This document shows, piece after piece, positions 16,563 to 26,685 of a DNA stretch of 64,000 bases (position 1 is its first letter; each line of letters starts with the position of its first letter). The notes below the pieces were generated by a model that saw nothing but the letters and a program-made list of their open reading frames with translations, had not been told where the DNA came from and did no database searches. Position numbers and translations under genes: made by a program. The DNA comes from Christiangramia crocea (GTDB lineage Bacteria > Bacteroidota > Bacteroidia > Flavobacteriales > Flavobacteriaceae): assembly GCF_022410465.1 (NCBI RefSeq), contig NZ_JAJSON010000025.1:558001-622000 (forward strand), read 5' to 3'.

Positions 16563-19500
16563 TCACTTCAATACTACCCCTACCCCTATTTTCCCTAGTA
16601 AATATGGATTATGATCAATGATAAGAGTATCATTGGCTTTGCTTAGTTTATTGAGAATGGCATATAATAGATCTATATCAGCATAGTGTAATCCCGTACT
16701 TGGTTCATCTAAAATGTAAAGCGCATTTTTAGCCTGGTCATTCAGCCAGTTCAATAATAACAATCGTTGCTTTTCACCAGAAGAAAGAGATTGTACCGGT
16801 TGATCCAGTCTAAGATGTGACAACCCAATCTCCTCCAATTGATCAAGGAACCGGAAGATTGAAGCAGTCGCCTTCACCTTCTCTAACCATTCTTTTAATT
16901 CTGTAATATTCAAGGCAAGCACCTCAGCAATGTGCTTCGACTGAACAGTATGCTCCATTATATGTGGCTGGTAGCGTTGCCCCATACATACTTCACATTT
17001 CTCAATCGAATTAGCGGCTACATCCAGGCTGGTTTCAGTAAATCCCTTGCCCTTGCAGTTGGGGCACTGACTGGTTTTTGTTTTATATGAAAAGTCCCGA
17101 ACCTTCAGATCTGATTCGGCTGCAAAAATTTTACTTATATCCTTCAGTAAATCCAGATAAGAGACCAATAAGGTCTTCGCATGAGATCGAAGTTTTTTAG
17201 TTTCAAAATAATGTGCTCCTTCATATTTTCCGGGGAACTTTATACTTTCACAATTCACCGGCCTGCCCGTTTGAATACTAGGTATAAGGATCTCTTTTAC
17301 CAAGGTGGTTTTCCCTATTCCTGATTTACCACTAATGGCTGTGATACCTCCAACAGGCACTTCCAGCGAATCTTTAACCAGTGTATGTTTCGACAACTTT
17401 TTGATAGCAATATGATCCTTACCGGATTTCAATTCTACCGCTTTGGATGGCGCCTTCAGAAATGGATGACATTCGGCTTGTTTCAGAAAATCCTGGGGAC
17501 TTCCCTGATAAGTTATATATCCTCCCAGTTTACCCGCCTGAGGCCCGAGCTCCACCAGTCGGTCAGCCGAAAGAATGATCTCTTTGTTGTGCTCGATCAC
17601 CAGCACGGTATTGCCTTTTTCAATAAGTTCTTTTAGAATATTGATCAGGTCCGGGATATTGTCATTGGATAATCCTGCTGAAGGTTCATCTAAAAGATAG
17701 GTAATACCTTTCAGCGGACTGTTCAACTGTTTGATCAGTGCTACCCGCTGGTTCTCTCCTCCGGAAAGGGTGGTTGATTTTCGGTTGAGTTGCAGGTGAT
17801 CAATATGCAATTGCTTTGCTCTTTTGATGGTATTGATAAAATGAGGCTGAATTTTGGAAATGAGTTTTTGATCGATCTCTTCATGGTTATCAATAGCGGA
17901 AAGCCATTCTTCCAGAGCTTTAAAGTCCATGGCCTTTATATCATGGATGGAGCTTCCTCCAATTTGAAAGGCCAATCGTTCAGGCTTTAATCCACTCCCC
18001 TCACAATGGCTGCATTCCGCAGGAGAGAAAAGGGCTTTGAGCTTATCGATATTTTTATTTTTCCGCGTCTTATAATATTCTTCCTTTAAATAATGGAAAA
18101 GTCCCTCCCATTTCATATTTACTTCCTGGGTACCTTCCCTGGTTTTAGTTTTGAATAGCCAGTTTGCTTGCCAGACCTTATCCCCTGTTCCCTGAAAGAG
18201 AATCTCTTTTTGCTGCTCGGTCAGCTCCTTAAATGGCGTTTCCAGGCTAAATCCATAGGTAGACCCGAGTTCCTTTACGATCGCCATATACTGGCTCCCC
18301 GGATGACCATAATAAGCCAGCGCTTTATTGTGCTCAAAGAGCCCATCAGCTATACTCTTGTCCTTATCCAAAACTATTTTATCCAGATCTGGCAGCAATT
18401 CCTCACCTAAGCCATCACAAATGGCACATTTTCCTAATTCATGATTATTGGAAAAATGGCTGGCTGATAATTCCTTTCCTTCAAATTGCGCTTTTCTGGA
18501 AAAAGCAAAGCGTAAGATTTTATCTATTCCTGTTTGTTTGGCAATATCAGACCGCTCCGTAAAGCTCCTTTCCTTTCGGGTAATACAAATCGTGGGACTT
18601 AGACCTTCAATATTTTCAACTTCAAACTGAAAATTCACTCCCGCTCTGGATTGCTGATAAGATGAAAACTGTTTGGTCATTTCCTGCAGTCCGTAGCCAT
18701 GCAGGGTATCAATCACCAAAGAAGATTTTCCTGAGCCGGAAATTCCGGTGAACACAGTTAACTGATGCTTAGGTAGATCTATGTCCAGATCCTTAAGATA
18801 ATGAGTTCGGCCACCTTTAATGGATATCTTATCCATATCCTGCTCTGCCGGAACCTTGAGATCTATTGGCTCAGCTTTTATGGCATTATCCACCCACCTG
18901 CCGCAGGAGGATTGAAAAAGCTGTTGATTTTCAAAGCAAATAATTCCTGCCGTTTGTTTTTTAAGCTGATGCAAAGCTTTTAGCAACTGCCTCACATTCT
19001 GCTGATGCAAACCAATACTGGGTTCCTCCAGTAATAGAAGCGTCCTTTTTGATTGTTTTGCAAAATGCTTGGTGAGCTTGATACGTTGCGCCTCACCGCC
19101 AGATAAAGTATTGGAAGGCTGCCCCAGTTTGATATAACCCAGCCCCAATTGCAGCATCAAAGAGAGAATTTTGGTGAGCTGCTTTTCATCGCTAAAGAAA
19201 TCGTAAGCCTCCTCTATGCTTAAGTTATATATATCTGCAATATTTTTATTATTCCAATGCACTTCAAGTACCTCATCCTTAAAACGCTTCCCGTTACAGC
19301 TGGGACAAACCTGGTTAATAGTGCCCATCACGTTCATGGATAAAGTGATCACACCCGCCCCTTCACAGGTTTCGCATCGTCCACGTTTGTTATTAAACGA
19401 AAAGGCTCCTTTGCCTAATTTCAGGGACTTAGCTTCCGGTGATTTAGCCAACAGATCACGGATCTTATCGGCTAAACTGGTATAAGTAGCCGGATTACTT

Positions 19501-21053
19501 CTGGGCGTTTTACCTATGGGCTGATCGGAAACTGCAAGAAGATTCAGATCCTCCTTTTTACAATATCCGGAAAGCCTTTGTAATATTTTAGGTGTTTTTC
19601 TGCTCACCACGCATAATTCCCCTGATCGAGGCTGAAATGAATCTTCTGACTCACGTTTAGGTTTTTTATCAGACCTCGGAGTTGAGTTTTGCAATTCTGT
19701 CAAAGTGGGACTCTTCAGATCTTCGGCATTTAAAAATTCCTGTATTGGGCCATTAAACACCACTTCTCCCCCGTGTATTCCCGCTTCGGGTCCTAATTCT
19801 ACTATCCAGTCAGCGGACCGAATAAAGTTTAAGTCGTGCTCCACTACCATGACCGTATTTCCACGGCTGATCAAACGGTCCAGAATATGACGTAAATAGC
19901 GTTGGTAATCTTCCGCTAAGCCTATGGAAGGTTCATCAAACACATATAGAATGCCTTGCAGATTGCTGTTTACCTGCCCTATCAATTTGATACGCTGGGC
20001 ATCACCGGAAGAAATATCGGTGCTGGGAGTGCTCAACTTGTAATCCTCCATCCCTAATCTTATCAGATCGAATAATTGAGTACAGATCTTATCTACCAGT
20101 ACATTTTCACCTTCTGCGAGCTCGTGTTTCTTCAGCCGGTCATATAGATCGTTTAGAGGAAGATCCATCCATTCCTGAAAGTTAAGGCCTTTCCATTTAA
20201 ATTTCAGATGATCCGCTTTGATCCGGGCACCATTACAACCCGGACAAATACTGGAGCTCACAAATTTTAAGATATTTGGATTACGGTCCCGTTTTAAAAT
20301 ATCGGTCATGATCGGGAGTATCCCTTTATAATAACCTTCTTCACGAGGCTTCGCCTTAAAGCCTTCCCATCTTAACCGGGACTCCAGACTATGTTTCCCA
20401 TAAAACACTTTAATACGATCACTACCGTTTAAGATCACATCTTTTTGTTCATCTGAAAGTTCCTTCCAGGGCACGTCCACATTAAAACCATGTGCGTTAC
20501 ATACCTTATTTAATTCTTCAACAGTAACCTGAGAATAAACGATGTAACCGTTAGGCAAGGTAGTAGTAATAGCCCCTTCCCGAAGCGTCTTATTCTCATC
20601 TCCCACTAATTTATCTATATCTATATATTCCGCCTGTCCAATACCATTACAACGCTCACAGGCTCCTTTGGGGTGATTAAAGGAAAAGAGTGATTTACTC
20701 AAAGCTTCCTTGCCAGAATAGCGGGCAAATAAGATCCTGAATACAGCTGCAAGCTCTGAGAGAGTTCCGAATGTGGCATTTATAGACTGGAAGCGTTTTG
20801 ACTGTCCCACTTTGATCACTGGCGGCAGCGCTTCTATATCATCCACCTCAGCAGTTGGTATTGACTGGGCATTTTGCTGGTTATATGCGGGGAGGCTCTC
20901 TAAAAAATAACGATATCCTTCATTAGCGATCACATCCATAGCCAGGGATGATTTCCCGGAACCTGATAAGCCGGTCACCACGATCAACTGATTTTCAGGG
21001 AGGTTTAGATCAATGTTTTTTAGATTGTTTTGGTGTGCATTAATGATGCGCAT
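16563..21053 (-). CDS. Giant UvrA-like protein with four ABC ATPase heads
   Basis: 1496 aa, against about 940 for ordinary UvrA: two UvrA-like halves in tandem (about 1-740 and 741-1496). Head 1: Walker A GLSGSGKSS (28-36), signature ISSGDAQR (347-354), FDEPS, VVEHD. Head 2 lacks a Walker A, keeps GKTPRSNPATYT (513-525) and LSGGEAQR (650-657), but has LEEPS and CFENQ where an H-loop His is expected. Head 3: TGISGSGKSS (769-778), LSGGENQR, LDEPS, IEHN. Head 4: SGKSGIGKTT, LSSGEKQR, LDEPS, IDHN. All eight C-x-x-C pairs of the zinc modules remain (for example CERC, CPGC, CETC, CPSC). UvrA-class proteins bind damaged DNA; short class II members protect against DNA-binding drugs. This one may do the same, independent of UvrB. 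Confidence 0.85.
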   Translation of the reverse strand: MRIINAHQNNLKNIDLNLPENQLIVVTGLSGSGKSSLAMDVIANEGYRYFLESLPAYNQQNAQSIPTAEVDDIEALPPVIKVGQSKRFQSINATFGTLSELAAVFRILFARYSGKEALSKSLFSFNHPKGACERCNGIGQAEYIDIDKLVGDENKTLREGAITTTLPNGYIVYSQVTVEELNKVCNAHGFNVDVPWKELSDEQKDVILNGSDRIKVFYGKHSLESRLRWEGFKAKPREEGYYKGILPIMTDILKRDRNPNILKFVSSSICPGCNGARIKADHLKFKWKGLNFQEWMDLPLNDLYDRLKKHELAEGENVLVDKICTQLFDLIRLGMEDYKLSTPSTDISSGDAQRIKLIGQVNSNLQGILYVFDEPSIGLAEDYQRYLRHILDRLISRGNTVMVVEHDLNFIRSADWIVELGPEAGIHGGEVVFNGPIQEFLNAEDLKSPTLTELQNSTPRSDKKPKRESEDSFQPRSGELCVVSRKTPKILQRLSGYCKKEDLNLLAVSDQPIGKTPRSNPATYTSLADKIRDLLAKSPEAKSLKLGKGAFSFNNKRGRCETCEGAGVITLSMNVMGTINQVCPSCNGKRFKDEVLEVHWNNKNIADIYNLSIEEAYDFFSDEKQLTKILSLMLQLGLGYIKLGQPSNTLSGGEAQRIKLTKHFAKQSKRTLLLLEEPSIGLHQQNVRQLLKALHQLKKQTAGIICFENQQLFQSSCGRWVDNAIKAEPIDLKVPAEQDMDKISIKGGRTHYLKDLDIDLPKHQLTVFTGISGSGKSSLVIDTLHGYGLQEMTKQFSSYQQSRAGVNFQFEVENIEGLSPTICITRKERSFTERSDIAKQTGIDKILRFAFSRKAQFEGKELSASHFSNNHELGKCAICDGLGEELLPDLDKIVLDKDKSIADGLFEHNKALAYYGHPGSQYMAIVKELGSTYGFSLETPFKELTEQQKEILFQGTGDKVWQANWLFKTKTREGTQEVNMKWEGLFHYLKEEYYKTRKNKNIDKLKALFSPAECSHCEGSGLKPERLAFQIGGSSIHDIKAMDFKALEEWLSAIDNHEEIDQKLISKIQPHFINTIKRAKQLHIDHLQLNRKSTTLSGGENQRVALIKQLNSPLKGITYLLDEPSAGLSNDNIPDLINILKELIEKGNTVLVIEHNKEIILSADRLVELGPQAGKLGGYITYQGSPQDFLKQAECHPFLKAPSKAVELKSGKDHIAIKKLSKHTLVKDSLEVPVGGITAISGKSGIGKTTLVKEILIPSIQTGRPVNCESIKFPGKYEGAHYFETKKLRSHAKTLLVSYLDLLKDISKIFAAESDLKVRDFSYKTKTSQCPNCKGKGFTETSLDVAANSIEKCEVCMGQRYQPHIMEHTVQSKHIAEVLALNITELKEWLEKVKATASIFRFLDQLEEIGLSHLRLDQPVQSLSSGEKQRLLLLNWLNDQAKNALYILDEPSTGLHYADIDLLYAILNKLSKANDTLIIDHNPYLLGKIGVGVVLK

Positions 21054-21233
21054 ACAGGGTGATGGTTTCTCTTTTTTAAAAAATAAATATAGAAAGATTA
21101 TTATGGCTTAGTGGTTTAAATCCTAATAGTTATCCGGGTCGCATCCATACTCACGTAAAGTATATTTAGAGCCAAATCAATAATAATTAACGAAGAAGGG
21201 ATCTCTTAGAATCCACTTCATTATTTTTACAAT

Positions 21234-22277
21234 ATGATCGTAATAATAGGAGCTGGTCTATCTGGCCTTCTAACAGGTTACCGACTAAAGAAAGAAGGTA
21301 TTCCATTTAAAATTCTTGAGGCGAGATCCAGAATTGGAGGAAGAATCAATACAATATATGGAAGAGAAAATACACCCGTTGAAATGGGTGCAACCTGGTT
21401 TGGTAATCAGCACAGACATCTAATCTCACTACTGGAAGAATTAGGTATAGGATCTTTCGAGCAATATATGGATGGCACCGTATTTTTTCAGCCCTTCTCT
21501 ACTTCACCGGCTCAATCTATACAAATTCCAGGTGAACCACCCAGTTATAGAATTTCCGGGGGCACATCCAATCTTATTAATACTCTTTATAAAAAATTAG
21601 ATGAAAAGGATGTAAAATTAAATCAATCAGTAAAAGAAATCAGATTTCAGAATGATTCCGTTCAGGTAATTGCGGAAGAGGTTTTTGAAGGAGAGAAAGT
21701 TGTTTTGGCCATTCCACCTAAATTATGGGCGAAAAAAATATTATTTGAGCCTGATTTACCCGATAATTTGATGAGAATCGCTCAACAAACGCAGACCTGG
21801 ATGGAAGACTCTATTAAAATTGCTCTGACCTATAAACAACCATTTTGGGAAGAGGAAAATCTTTCCGGAACTTTATTTAGCAATACGGGACCTATTACAG
21901 AACTATATGACCATTGTGATCATCAAAGATCTAAATACGCGCTGTGTGGATTCATCAATTCATCCTTTAAGCAACTCCCTTTTTCAGAAAGGCGTGCAAA
22001 AGTAATTGATCAAATAAAGAATGTTTTTGGAGAGAAAGCTGAAGATTTTAGTGATTATGAAGAATGCATCTGGAGTAAAGAACAGCATACTTTTGAAACA
22101 TCTGATATTCCTCTTTTTCCTCATCAAAACAACGGAAATCAAATATTCAGTAAATCCTTTATGAATGATAAATTATTAATTTCCAGCTCTGAATCAGCCT
22201 TAGAATTTCCCGGTTATATGGATGGCGCTGTATATTCAGCAAATGAAACAGCTAAGAAAATTATTGCCCCACAATAA
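21234..22277 (+). CDS. Flavin monoamine oxidase-like FAD oxidoreductase
   Basis: 347 aa. N-terminal FAD-binding Rossmann motif VIIGAGLSGLLTGY followed by ILEARSRIGGRIN, the GG-doublet of amine oxidases, then GATWFG and a C-terminal FPGYMDGAVYSA, which is the second FAD contact of the family. Shorter than classical monoamine oxidases (about 450 aa), so the substrate domain is reduced. Divergent from the UvrA-like gene (181-bp shared upstream region) and 78 bp before the TlpA-like gene. Substrate unknown. Confidence 0.85.
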   Translation: MIVIIGAGLSGLLTGYRLKKEGIPFKILEARSRIGGRINTIYGRENTPVEMGATWFGNQHRHLISLLEELGIGSFEQYMDGTVFFQPFSTSPAQSIQIPGEPPSYRISGGTSNLINTLYKKLDEKDVKLNQSVKEIRFQNDSVQVIAEEVFEGEKVVLAIPPKLWAKKILFEPDLPDNLMRIAQQTQTWMEDSIKIALTYKQPFWEEENLSGTLFSNTGPITELYDHCDHQRSKYALCGFINSSFKQLPFSERRAKVIDQIKNVFGEKAEDFSDYEECIWSKEQHTFETSDIPLFPHQNNGNQIFSKSFMNDKLLISSSESALEFPGYMDGAVYSANETAKKIIAPQ

Positions 22278-22294
22278 TAAAGGTTTGTATTTAC

Positions 22295-22302
22295 TAAATT
22301 TG
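22295..22302 (+). promoter_or_regulatory. Possible Bacteroidota -7 promoter element
   Basis: TAAATTTG fits TAnnTTTG, 54 bp before the TlpA-like start. A well-spaced -33 TTG is not clear, so the call is weak. Confidence 0.3.
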
Positions 22303-22355
22303 GTGCTCAAACAACCTAAGGAATCCTGAACAAACCCGGGCAATAATTTGAAACA

Positions 22356-23561
22356 ATGAGAACTTTCCCCATAAAAAATACCATTGGCCTTATTCTAATA
22401 AGCTTAAGCCTTATAGCCTGTAATTCATCAATAAAAATATCTGGAAAATTAGAAGGCGCAGAAAATAAAGAGACAAAGGTTTATCTAATTGAACCTGGAT
22501 CTTTAAAGGAAGTAGCCGCTTCATTTTTTGGAAAAGTGATAGATTCGGCCGTGGTAAATTCCGATGGCTACTTTAAGTTTCACAATCTCCCTAAAAATGA
22601 AGGGCCTGTGTTGCTCGAAATTGTTTTAAAACAACCCGGAAGGTCTCCTAAATATTTACAAACCGGCGATCCGGCAAAGGCTAATTATATGCCAGTCATA
22701 TGGCAATCTGGAGTGCCTCTGAAAATCACTGCGAAAATGGATGAATTTCAAAAAAGTTTTGCAATTGAACAGCCTTCAGAAATTAATAAAGCTTTATTAG
22801 ACTTAAGGGATATCAACCAGAAAGCTTATCAAACCTACCTTGCAGGAAAACAATGGCAAATAGAAGATGGTAGCCAATTGCTGGAAAAGGAACATGCTAT
22901 CCTACAATATCAGAAGAAACTGATAAAGTTTGCTGACAGTACACAGTATTTAATACCTGCAATGGTGGCATTAAGATGGGTGAGTCCGGAGAAGGATTAT
23001 GAACGGGTACCGGAATTTCTGGTGAATCAATGTAACAAATGGAAGGAACAACAACCAGGTCATCCATGGGTAGAACAATTATGTAAAGTAAGTAAACCCT
23101 CTAATTTACCTGTGCTGGTAGGAGATGTATTTCCAAATCTCAGGCTTCCCATGATTACAAAGGATACAATTTCTCTTAAGGACCAATTAGGAGACAAGGT
23201 TACTATTATAGACCTGTGGGCATCCTGGTGTGCTCCATGCCGAAAGGAAAATCGTAATGTTCTAGTACCCATGTGGGATGAATATCACGACCAGGGCCTG
23301 CAAATTATTGGTTATGGTCTGGAAAGTGATGAGTCTGCCTGGAGAGCAGCGGCAGAACGGGATGGAGCCAATCGCTGGATACAAGCCTCAGATTTGCAGG
23401 GAGACGATGCTCCTTTCTTAAAAAGAATCCGTGTTCGAACCATTCCTGCCAATTTTATTCTAGATGATAAAGGGGTTGTTATCGCCAAAAATGTTCATGG
23501 AAAGGATTTAATGGATTTGGTGGAAAGATATATTAAAAGAAAACAACCCGGGAAACTGTAG
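22356..23561 (+). CDS. TlpA-like thioredoxin-fold lipoprotein
   Basis: 401 aa. Lipobox LIAC (Cys22). The N-terminal third looks like the DUF4369 domain often fused to such proteins in Bacteroidota. The C-terminal thioredoxin fold has the redox motif W-C-A-P-C in DLWASWCAPCRKEN, and a cis-Pro region TIPANFILDDKG. It should sit in the periplasm on a membrane anchor and reduce or shuffle disulphides or cytochrome haem ligands; the partner is unknown. The preceding oxidoreductase gene is on the same strand but with a promoter-sized gap. Confidence 0.85.
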   Translation: MRTFPIKNTIGLILISLSLIACNSSIKISGKLEGAENKETKVYLIEPGSLKEVAASFFGKVIDSAVVNSDGYFKFHNLPKNEGPVLLEIVLKQPGRSPKYLQTGDPAKANYMPVIWQSGVPLKITAKMDEFQKSFAIEQPSEINKALLDLRDINQKAYQTYLAGKQWQIEDGSQLLEKEHAILQYQKKLIKFADSTQYLIPAMVALRWVSPEKDYERVPEFLVNQCNKWKEQQPGHPWVEQLCKVSKPSNLPVLVGDVFPNLRLPMITKDTISLKDQLGDKVTIIDLWASWCAPCRKENRNVLVPMWDEYHDQGLQIIGYGLESDESAWRAAAERDGANRWIQASDLQGDDAPFLKRIRVRTIPANFILDDKGVVIAKNVHGKDLMDLVERYIKRKQPGKL

Positions 23562-23730
23562 TAGACTCCATTGATCATTATTCCTTTTATCAGTACTGTT
23601 TGTTAAATTTCACAACATGCTCACCTCGTTATTAATACACTCTTTTTATAGTGAGAATGTGACTGATATTTAGTAAATTAGGTATGGTTCAAAAAAGCAT
23701 GAAAAAGGAATTTCAAACCATATTCGAGTT

Positions 23731-25581
23731 ATGGCTGGTGCTTTTGTTGACAGGGTTAAAAAATCTATTTTACGTAATATCGATAATGAAAAATTCGGTG
23801 TTTCAGATCTTGCCAAAGAATTAAATCTAAGCCGTTCCCAGTTGTTAAGAAAGCTAAAAGCTGCGACTGGAAAACCAGTAAATCAGTTTATTCGGGAAAT
23901 CCGGTTGGAAGAGAGTGTTAAATTACTTCTGAGTGAAGATCTGACTGCTTCAGAAATATCGTATAAGGTCGGTTTTAATAGCCCTTCCTACTTCAATAAA
24001 TGCTTTTTGAATCATTATGGAGTGACTCCCGGTGAATTCAAAAAAAGCAATGTTGATTTACAAACTTTACAGAATAAAGACCCGGAACCTGTTAATAAAA
24101 AGCGGCCAAAAAAAACTATCATTTTTACTTTCCTGATCATTGCCGTTTTCCTAACCGGACTAATGGCAGTGATTTTTGGTAATAAGCCTGTAAATAATAA
24201 TCCCCGTTCCTCAATTGCAGTATTGCCCCTTTTAGATCTTTCAAAGGATCAGGATAAAGAATACCTGGTTGATGGATTAACCGAAGCAATAACCCTGGAA
24301 CTGTCAAAGATCAATTCCATACGGGTAATTTCCAGAGGCTCCGCCATGAAATATAAAGGGAAATCTAACCTCTATTCTAAAATTGCAAAAGATTTAAACG
24401 TCGATCTGTTATTGGAGGGATCTGTCCTGTATAGTGATGATAGTCTTCGAGTAGTAGTACAACTTATAGAACCATTGCCTAAGGAAAAACATTTGTGGCA
24501 AAACAGTTACGACCGTAACCATTCTGATATTATTGGCCTGGTCCATAATGTATCCAATGAAATTGCAAAAGAAATATCAGCAGTTATTGATCCTATAGAG
24601 CCTTTGACCGCTTACAAACCCGATGCCGTGGCCTATGACCTTTATTTAAAAGGAAAGCATATCCTGAACACCCAGAGAACAAGAGAGTTTTCACTACAGA
24701 AAGCCATTGAATACCTAAATTCCTCTATTGATCAAGATTCGTTGTTTGCTCCAGCCTATGTAGCTCTGGCAGAAACCTATTTAGCATTCAATAATTTAAT
24801 CGGGGATAACCAAATAAAATTAAATAACAGAAAAAGGGCCAAAACTGCAGTTGACAAAGCCTTGCTTATAGATGCTACACTTGCAGAAGCTTACATCACC
24901 AAAGGAAGTTTATTGGGAAAGCTGGACTGGAACTGGGATAAAATGAAAACTTTTGCTGAAAAAGGATTAAAGTTAGATCCTAACAACTCCAAAGCAAGAA
25001 TCCTTTTGTCTGATTATCATCTTATAAAAGGGAATTACGCTAAAGCTATTGAAGAAGCCCTGATAGCAGAAAAATTAGACCCCATCAACCCTAACCTGGG
25101 CTGTTTTGTTGCCGAACGATATTACATTAATCATGAATACGAAAAATCCATAGCAAAATATAATCAGGTAATAGAATTAAACCCGAATTATGGAGGTGCA
25201 TATGATGGACTGGGTTATGCTTTTTTTAAAATCAAGCAACCGAATAAAACAGTCGAATCCTGGCAGAAACTCCAGCATATTATGGGAAATACGTCTCTGG
25301 CAGATTGTTATGATAAAAATGATTTCCAGGAATGTTTACGTTATTATCTGAGCGAGGCAAAAAAGGACACTCCGAGGTTCTGTCGAAACCCAGGTGTTAT
25401 TTCTTCTATACATATGATGGTAAATGAGGAACAGGAGGCCTTAGAGTACCTGAGAATAGCCTATCAATACAGAACCGAGGATTTGCCGGTTAAGCTTACC
25501 TACCCGGACTTTCATCCACTTCACGATTATCTGGAGTTTCAGGAAATAGCCAAAAACATAGGAGTTACCTTAACTGATTAG
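23731..25581 (+). CDS. Membrane-bound AraC-type HTH regulator with TolB-like and TPR domains
   Basis: 616 aa. Domain order: AraC-type helix-turn-helix pair at about 10-108 (LAKELNLSRSQLLRKL and SEISYKVGFNSPSYFNKCF), one membrane helix at about 129-149, a TolB-like/FlgO-like domain at about 160-290 (SIAVLPLLDLSKDQ, YLVDGLTEAITLELSK), then TPR repeats at about 330-560 (for example ALVALAETYLAF-type helices, AYITKGSLLGKL). The order is like ToxR/CadC with an N-terminal cytoplasmic DNA-binding part and a periplasmic sensor. No phosphoacceptor is seen. It may control the adjacent lipoprotein gene at 25724. Confidence 0.85.
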   Translation: MAGAFVDRVKKSILRNIDNEKFGVSDLAKELNLSRSQLLRKLKAATGKPVNQFIREIRLEESVKLLLSEDLTASEISYKVGFNSPSYFNKCFLNHYGVTPGEFKKSNVDLQTLQNKDPEPVNKKRPKKTIIFTFLIIAVFLTGLMAVIFGNKPVNNNPRSSIAVLPLLDLSKDQDKEYLVDGLTEAITLELSKINSIRVISRGSAMKYKGKSNLYSKIAKDLNVDLLLEGSVLYSDDSLRVVVQLIEPLPKEKHLWQNSYDRNHSDIIGLVHNVSNEIAKEISAVIDPIEPLTAYKPDAVAYDLYLKGKHILNTQRTREFSLQKAIEYLNSSIDQDSLFAPAYVALAETYLAFNNLIGDNQIKLNNRKRAKTAVDKALLIDATLAEAYITKGSLLGKLDWNWDKMKTFAEKGLKLDPNNSKARILLSDYHLIKGNYAKAIEEALIAEKLDPINPNLGCFVAERYYINHEYEKSIAKYNQVIELNPNYGGAYDGLGYAFFKIKQPNKTVESWQKLQHIMGNTSLADCYDKNDFQECLRYYLSEAKKDTPRFCRNPGVISSIHMMVNEEQEALEYLRIAYQYRTEDLPVKLTYPDFHPLHDYLEFQEIAKNIGVTLTD

Positions 25582-25723
25582 ATCTGATAGGATCTTATTA
25601 GCTATCAGTAATGCTCCAATATTACAATCATTGCTTCATTTTTTCTACAGGCTGCCACTTCCCTTCTACTTTTATAGCCCTTCTGAGTATTAATTTAGAA
25701 GGTAATCTTAAACATATGAAATC

Positions 25724-26413
25724 ATGAAAAAGCTAATTTCATTATTGTTCATTATCGCACTGGTATTTACAAAATCATCCTGCTCAACAGAAAGCACAGA
25801 TGATATATTCTTATCAGATTATAATATGAAAACAGAATTATCCAAACATGCCAAACAAAAAGGATATGACCAATGGGGCTTTAATTTTACGGCACACAAT
25901 TTTAAAGGCTATTTAATTAATGCCATGCTTGGTGATCCTGCATTTGAAGGAATGCCACATTACAGACAACCCGGCTTGATATATCATGGTGAAGGACAGG
26001 GGTTTTGGGACGAGCTTGTTCTTGAGTATCCCTACTTTACCCAGATGATGCCTGCCGGCTTATTGGATTGTAGATTAGAAATGAAATGGAATGATGCTAT
26101 GTTAAATTCAGAGGGCGTTTATCCTCCCACCTGGAATGATGCAGATGCCTGGATAATGTTCAAATACAAAATGCATACACCAAATGAAAACTGGTCGCAG
26201 TTACGCAAACTTGTATCTATTTCCACTGGAGATGAACTTATAGATGGAGTCTGGTATGATTCTGATGGAAGGGAAATAGGTATAGAATCCTATTACTGGA
26301 GTGATAGGTTAATTATCAAACAGGTAGTGAATACAGGTGAAAACATGTATGTTCCAGCTGCCATGCCAGATGATTATGTTTGTCCTAATTCAGTTGGCTT
26401 TGGTAATTTTTAA
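25724..26413 (+). CDS. Secreted or lipid-anchored protein of unknown function
   Basis: 229 aa. N-terminal hydrophobic signal ends in KSSC (Cys20); the residue at -3 is unusual for a lipobox, so lipidation is uncertain. The mature part is rich in Trp, Tyr, Asp and Gly (for example GYDQWGFNFTAHNF and VYPPTWNDADAW), which suggests a beta-rich extracellular domain. Family not recognised. It follows the membrane-bound HTH regulator by 142 bp and ends before a strong terminator. Confidence 0.7.
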   Translation: MKKLISLLFIIALVFTKSSCSTESTDDIFLSDYNMKTELSKHAKQKGYDQWGFNFTAHNFKGYLINAMLGDPAFEGMPHYRQPGLIYHGEGQGFWDELVLEYPYFTQMMPAGLLDCRLEMKWNDAMLNSEGVYPPTWNDADAWIMFKYKMHTPNENWSQLRKLVSISTGDELIDGVWYDSDGREIGIESYYWSDRLIIKQVVNTGENMYVPAAMPDDYVCPNSVGFGNF

Positions 26414-26471
26414 AAATACAAGTCAAGGTTATTCATCAATCGAATCATGGTTCTATCTCCTTCCGTTTTAT

Positions 26472-26505
26472 AATAAAGCCTGGTATCCACCGGGCTTTAT
26501 TTTTA
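26472..26505 (+). terminator. Intrinsic terminator
   Basis: Stem AATAAAGCCTGG (26472-26483) pairs with CCGGGCTTTATT (26490-26501), one T-G pair, loop TATCCA, followed by TTT. It ends the 25724 transcript. Confidence 0.75.
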
Positions 26506-26569
26506 CTATTGATCCTTTACCTCCCAGTCTTCCTGATTACTTATACTGATTGGATATAATCAAGCGCCT

Positions 26570-26605
26570 ATTACAAAATTTAATCATAAATTTAATTTTT
26601 GTAAT
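26570..26605. promoter_or_regulatory. Inverted repeat upstream of the CDF transporter
   Basis: ATTACAAAATT (26570-26580) and AATTTTTGTAAT (26594-26605) face each other across AT-rich DNA, 81 bp before the transporter start. It may be a metal-regulator operator or a weak hairpin. Confidence 0.35.
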
Positions 26606-26685
26606 GTAATATCATACATTATAAAATGCAGTTTGCAGACTGTATTTTAAACCAGCACTAAAGCCAAAAAAACAACTTTTTCTGA

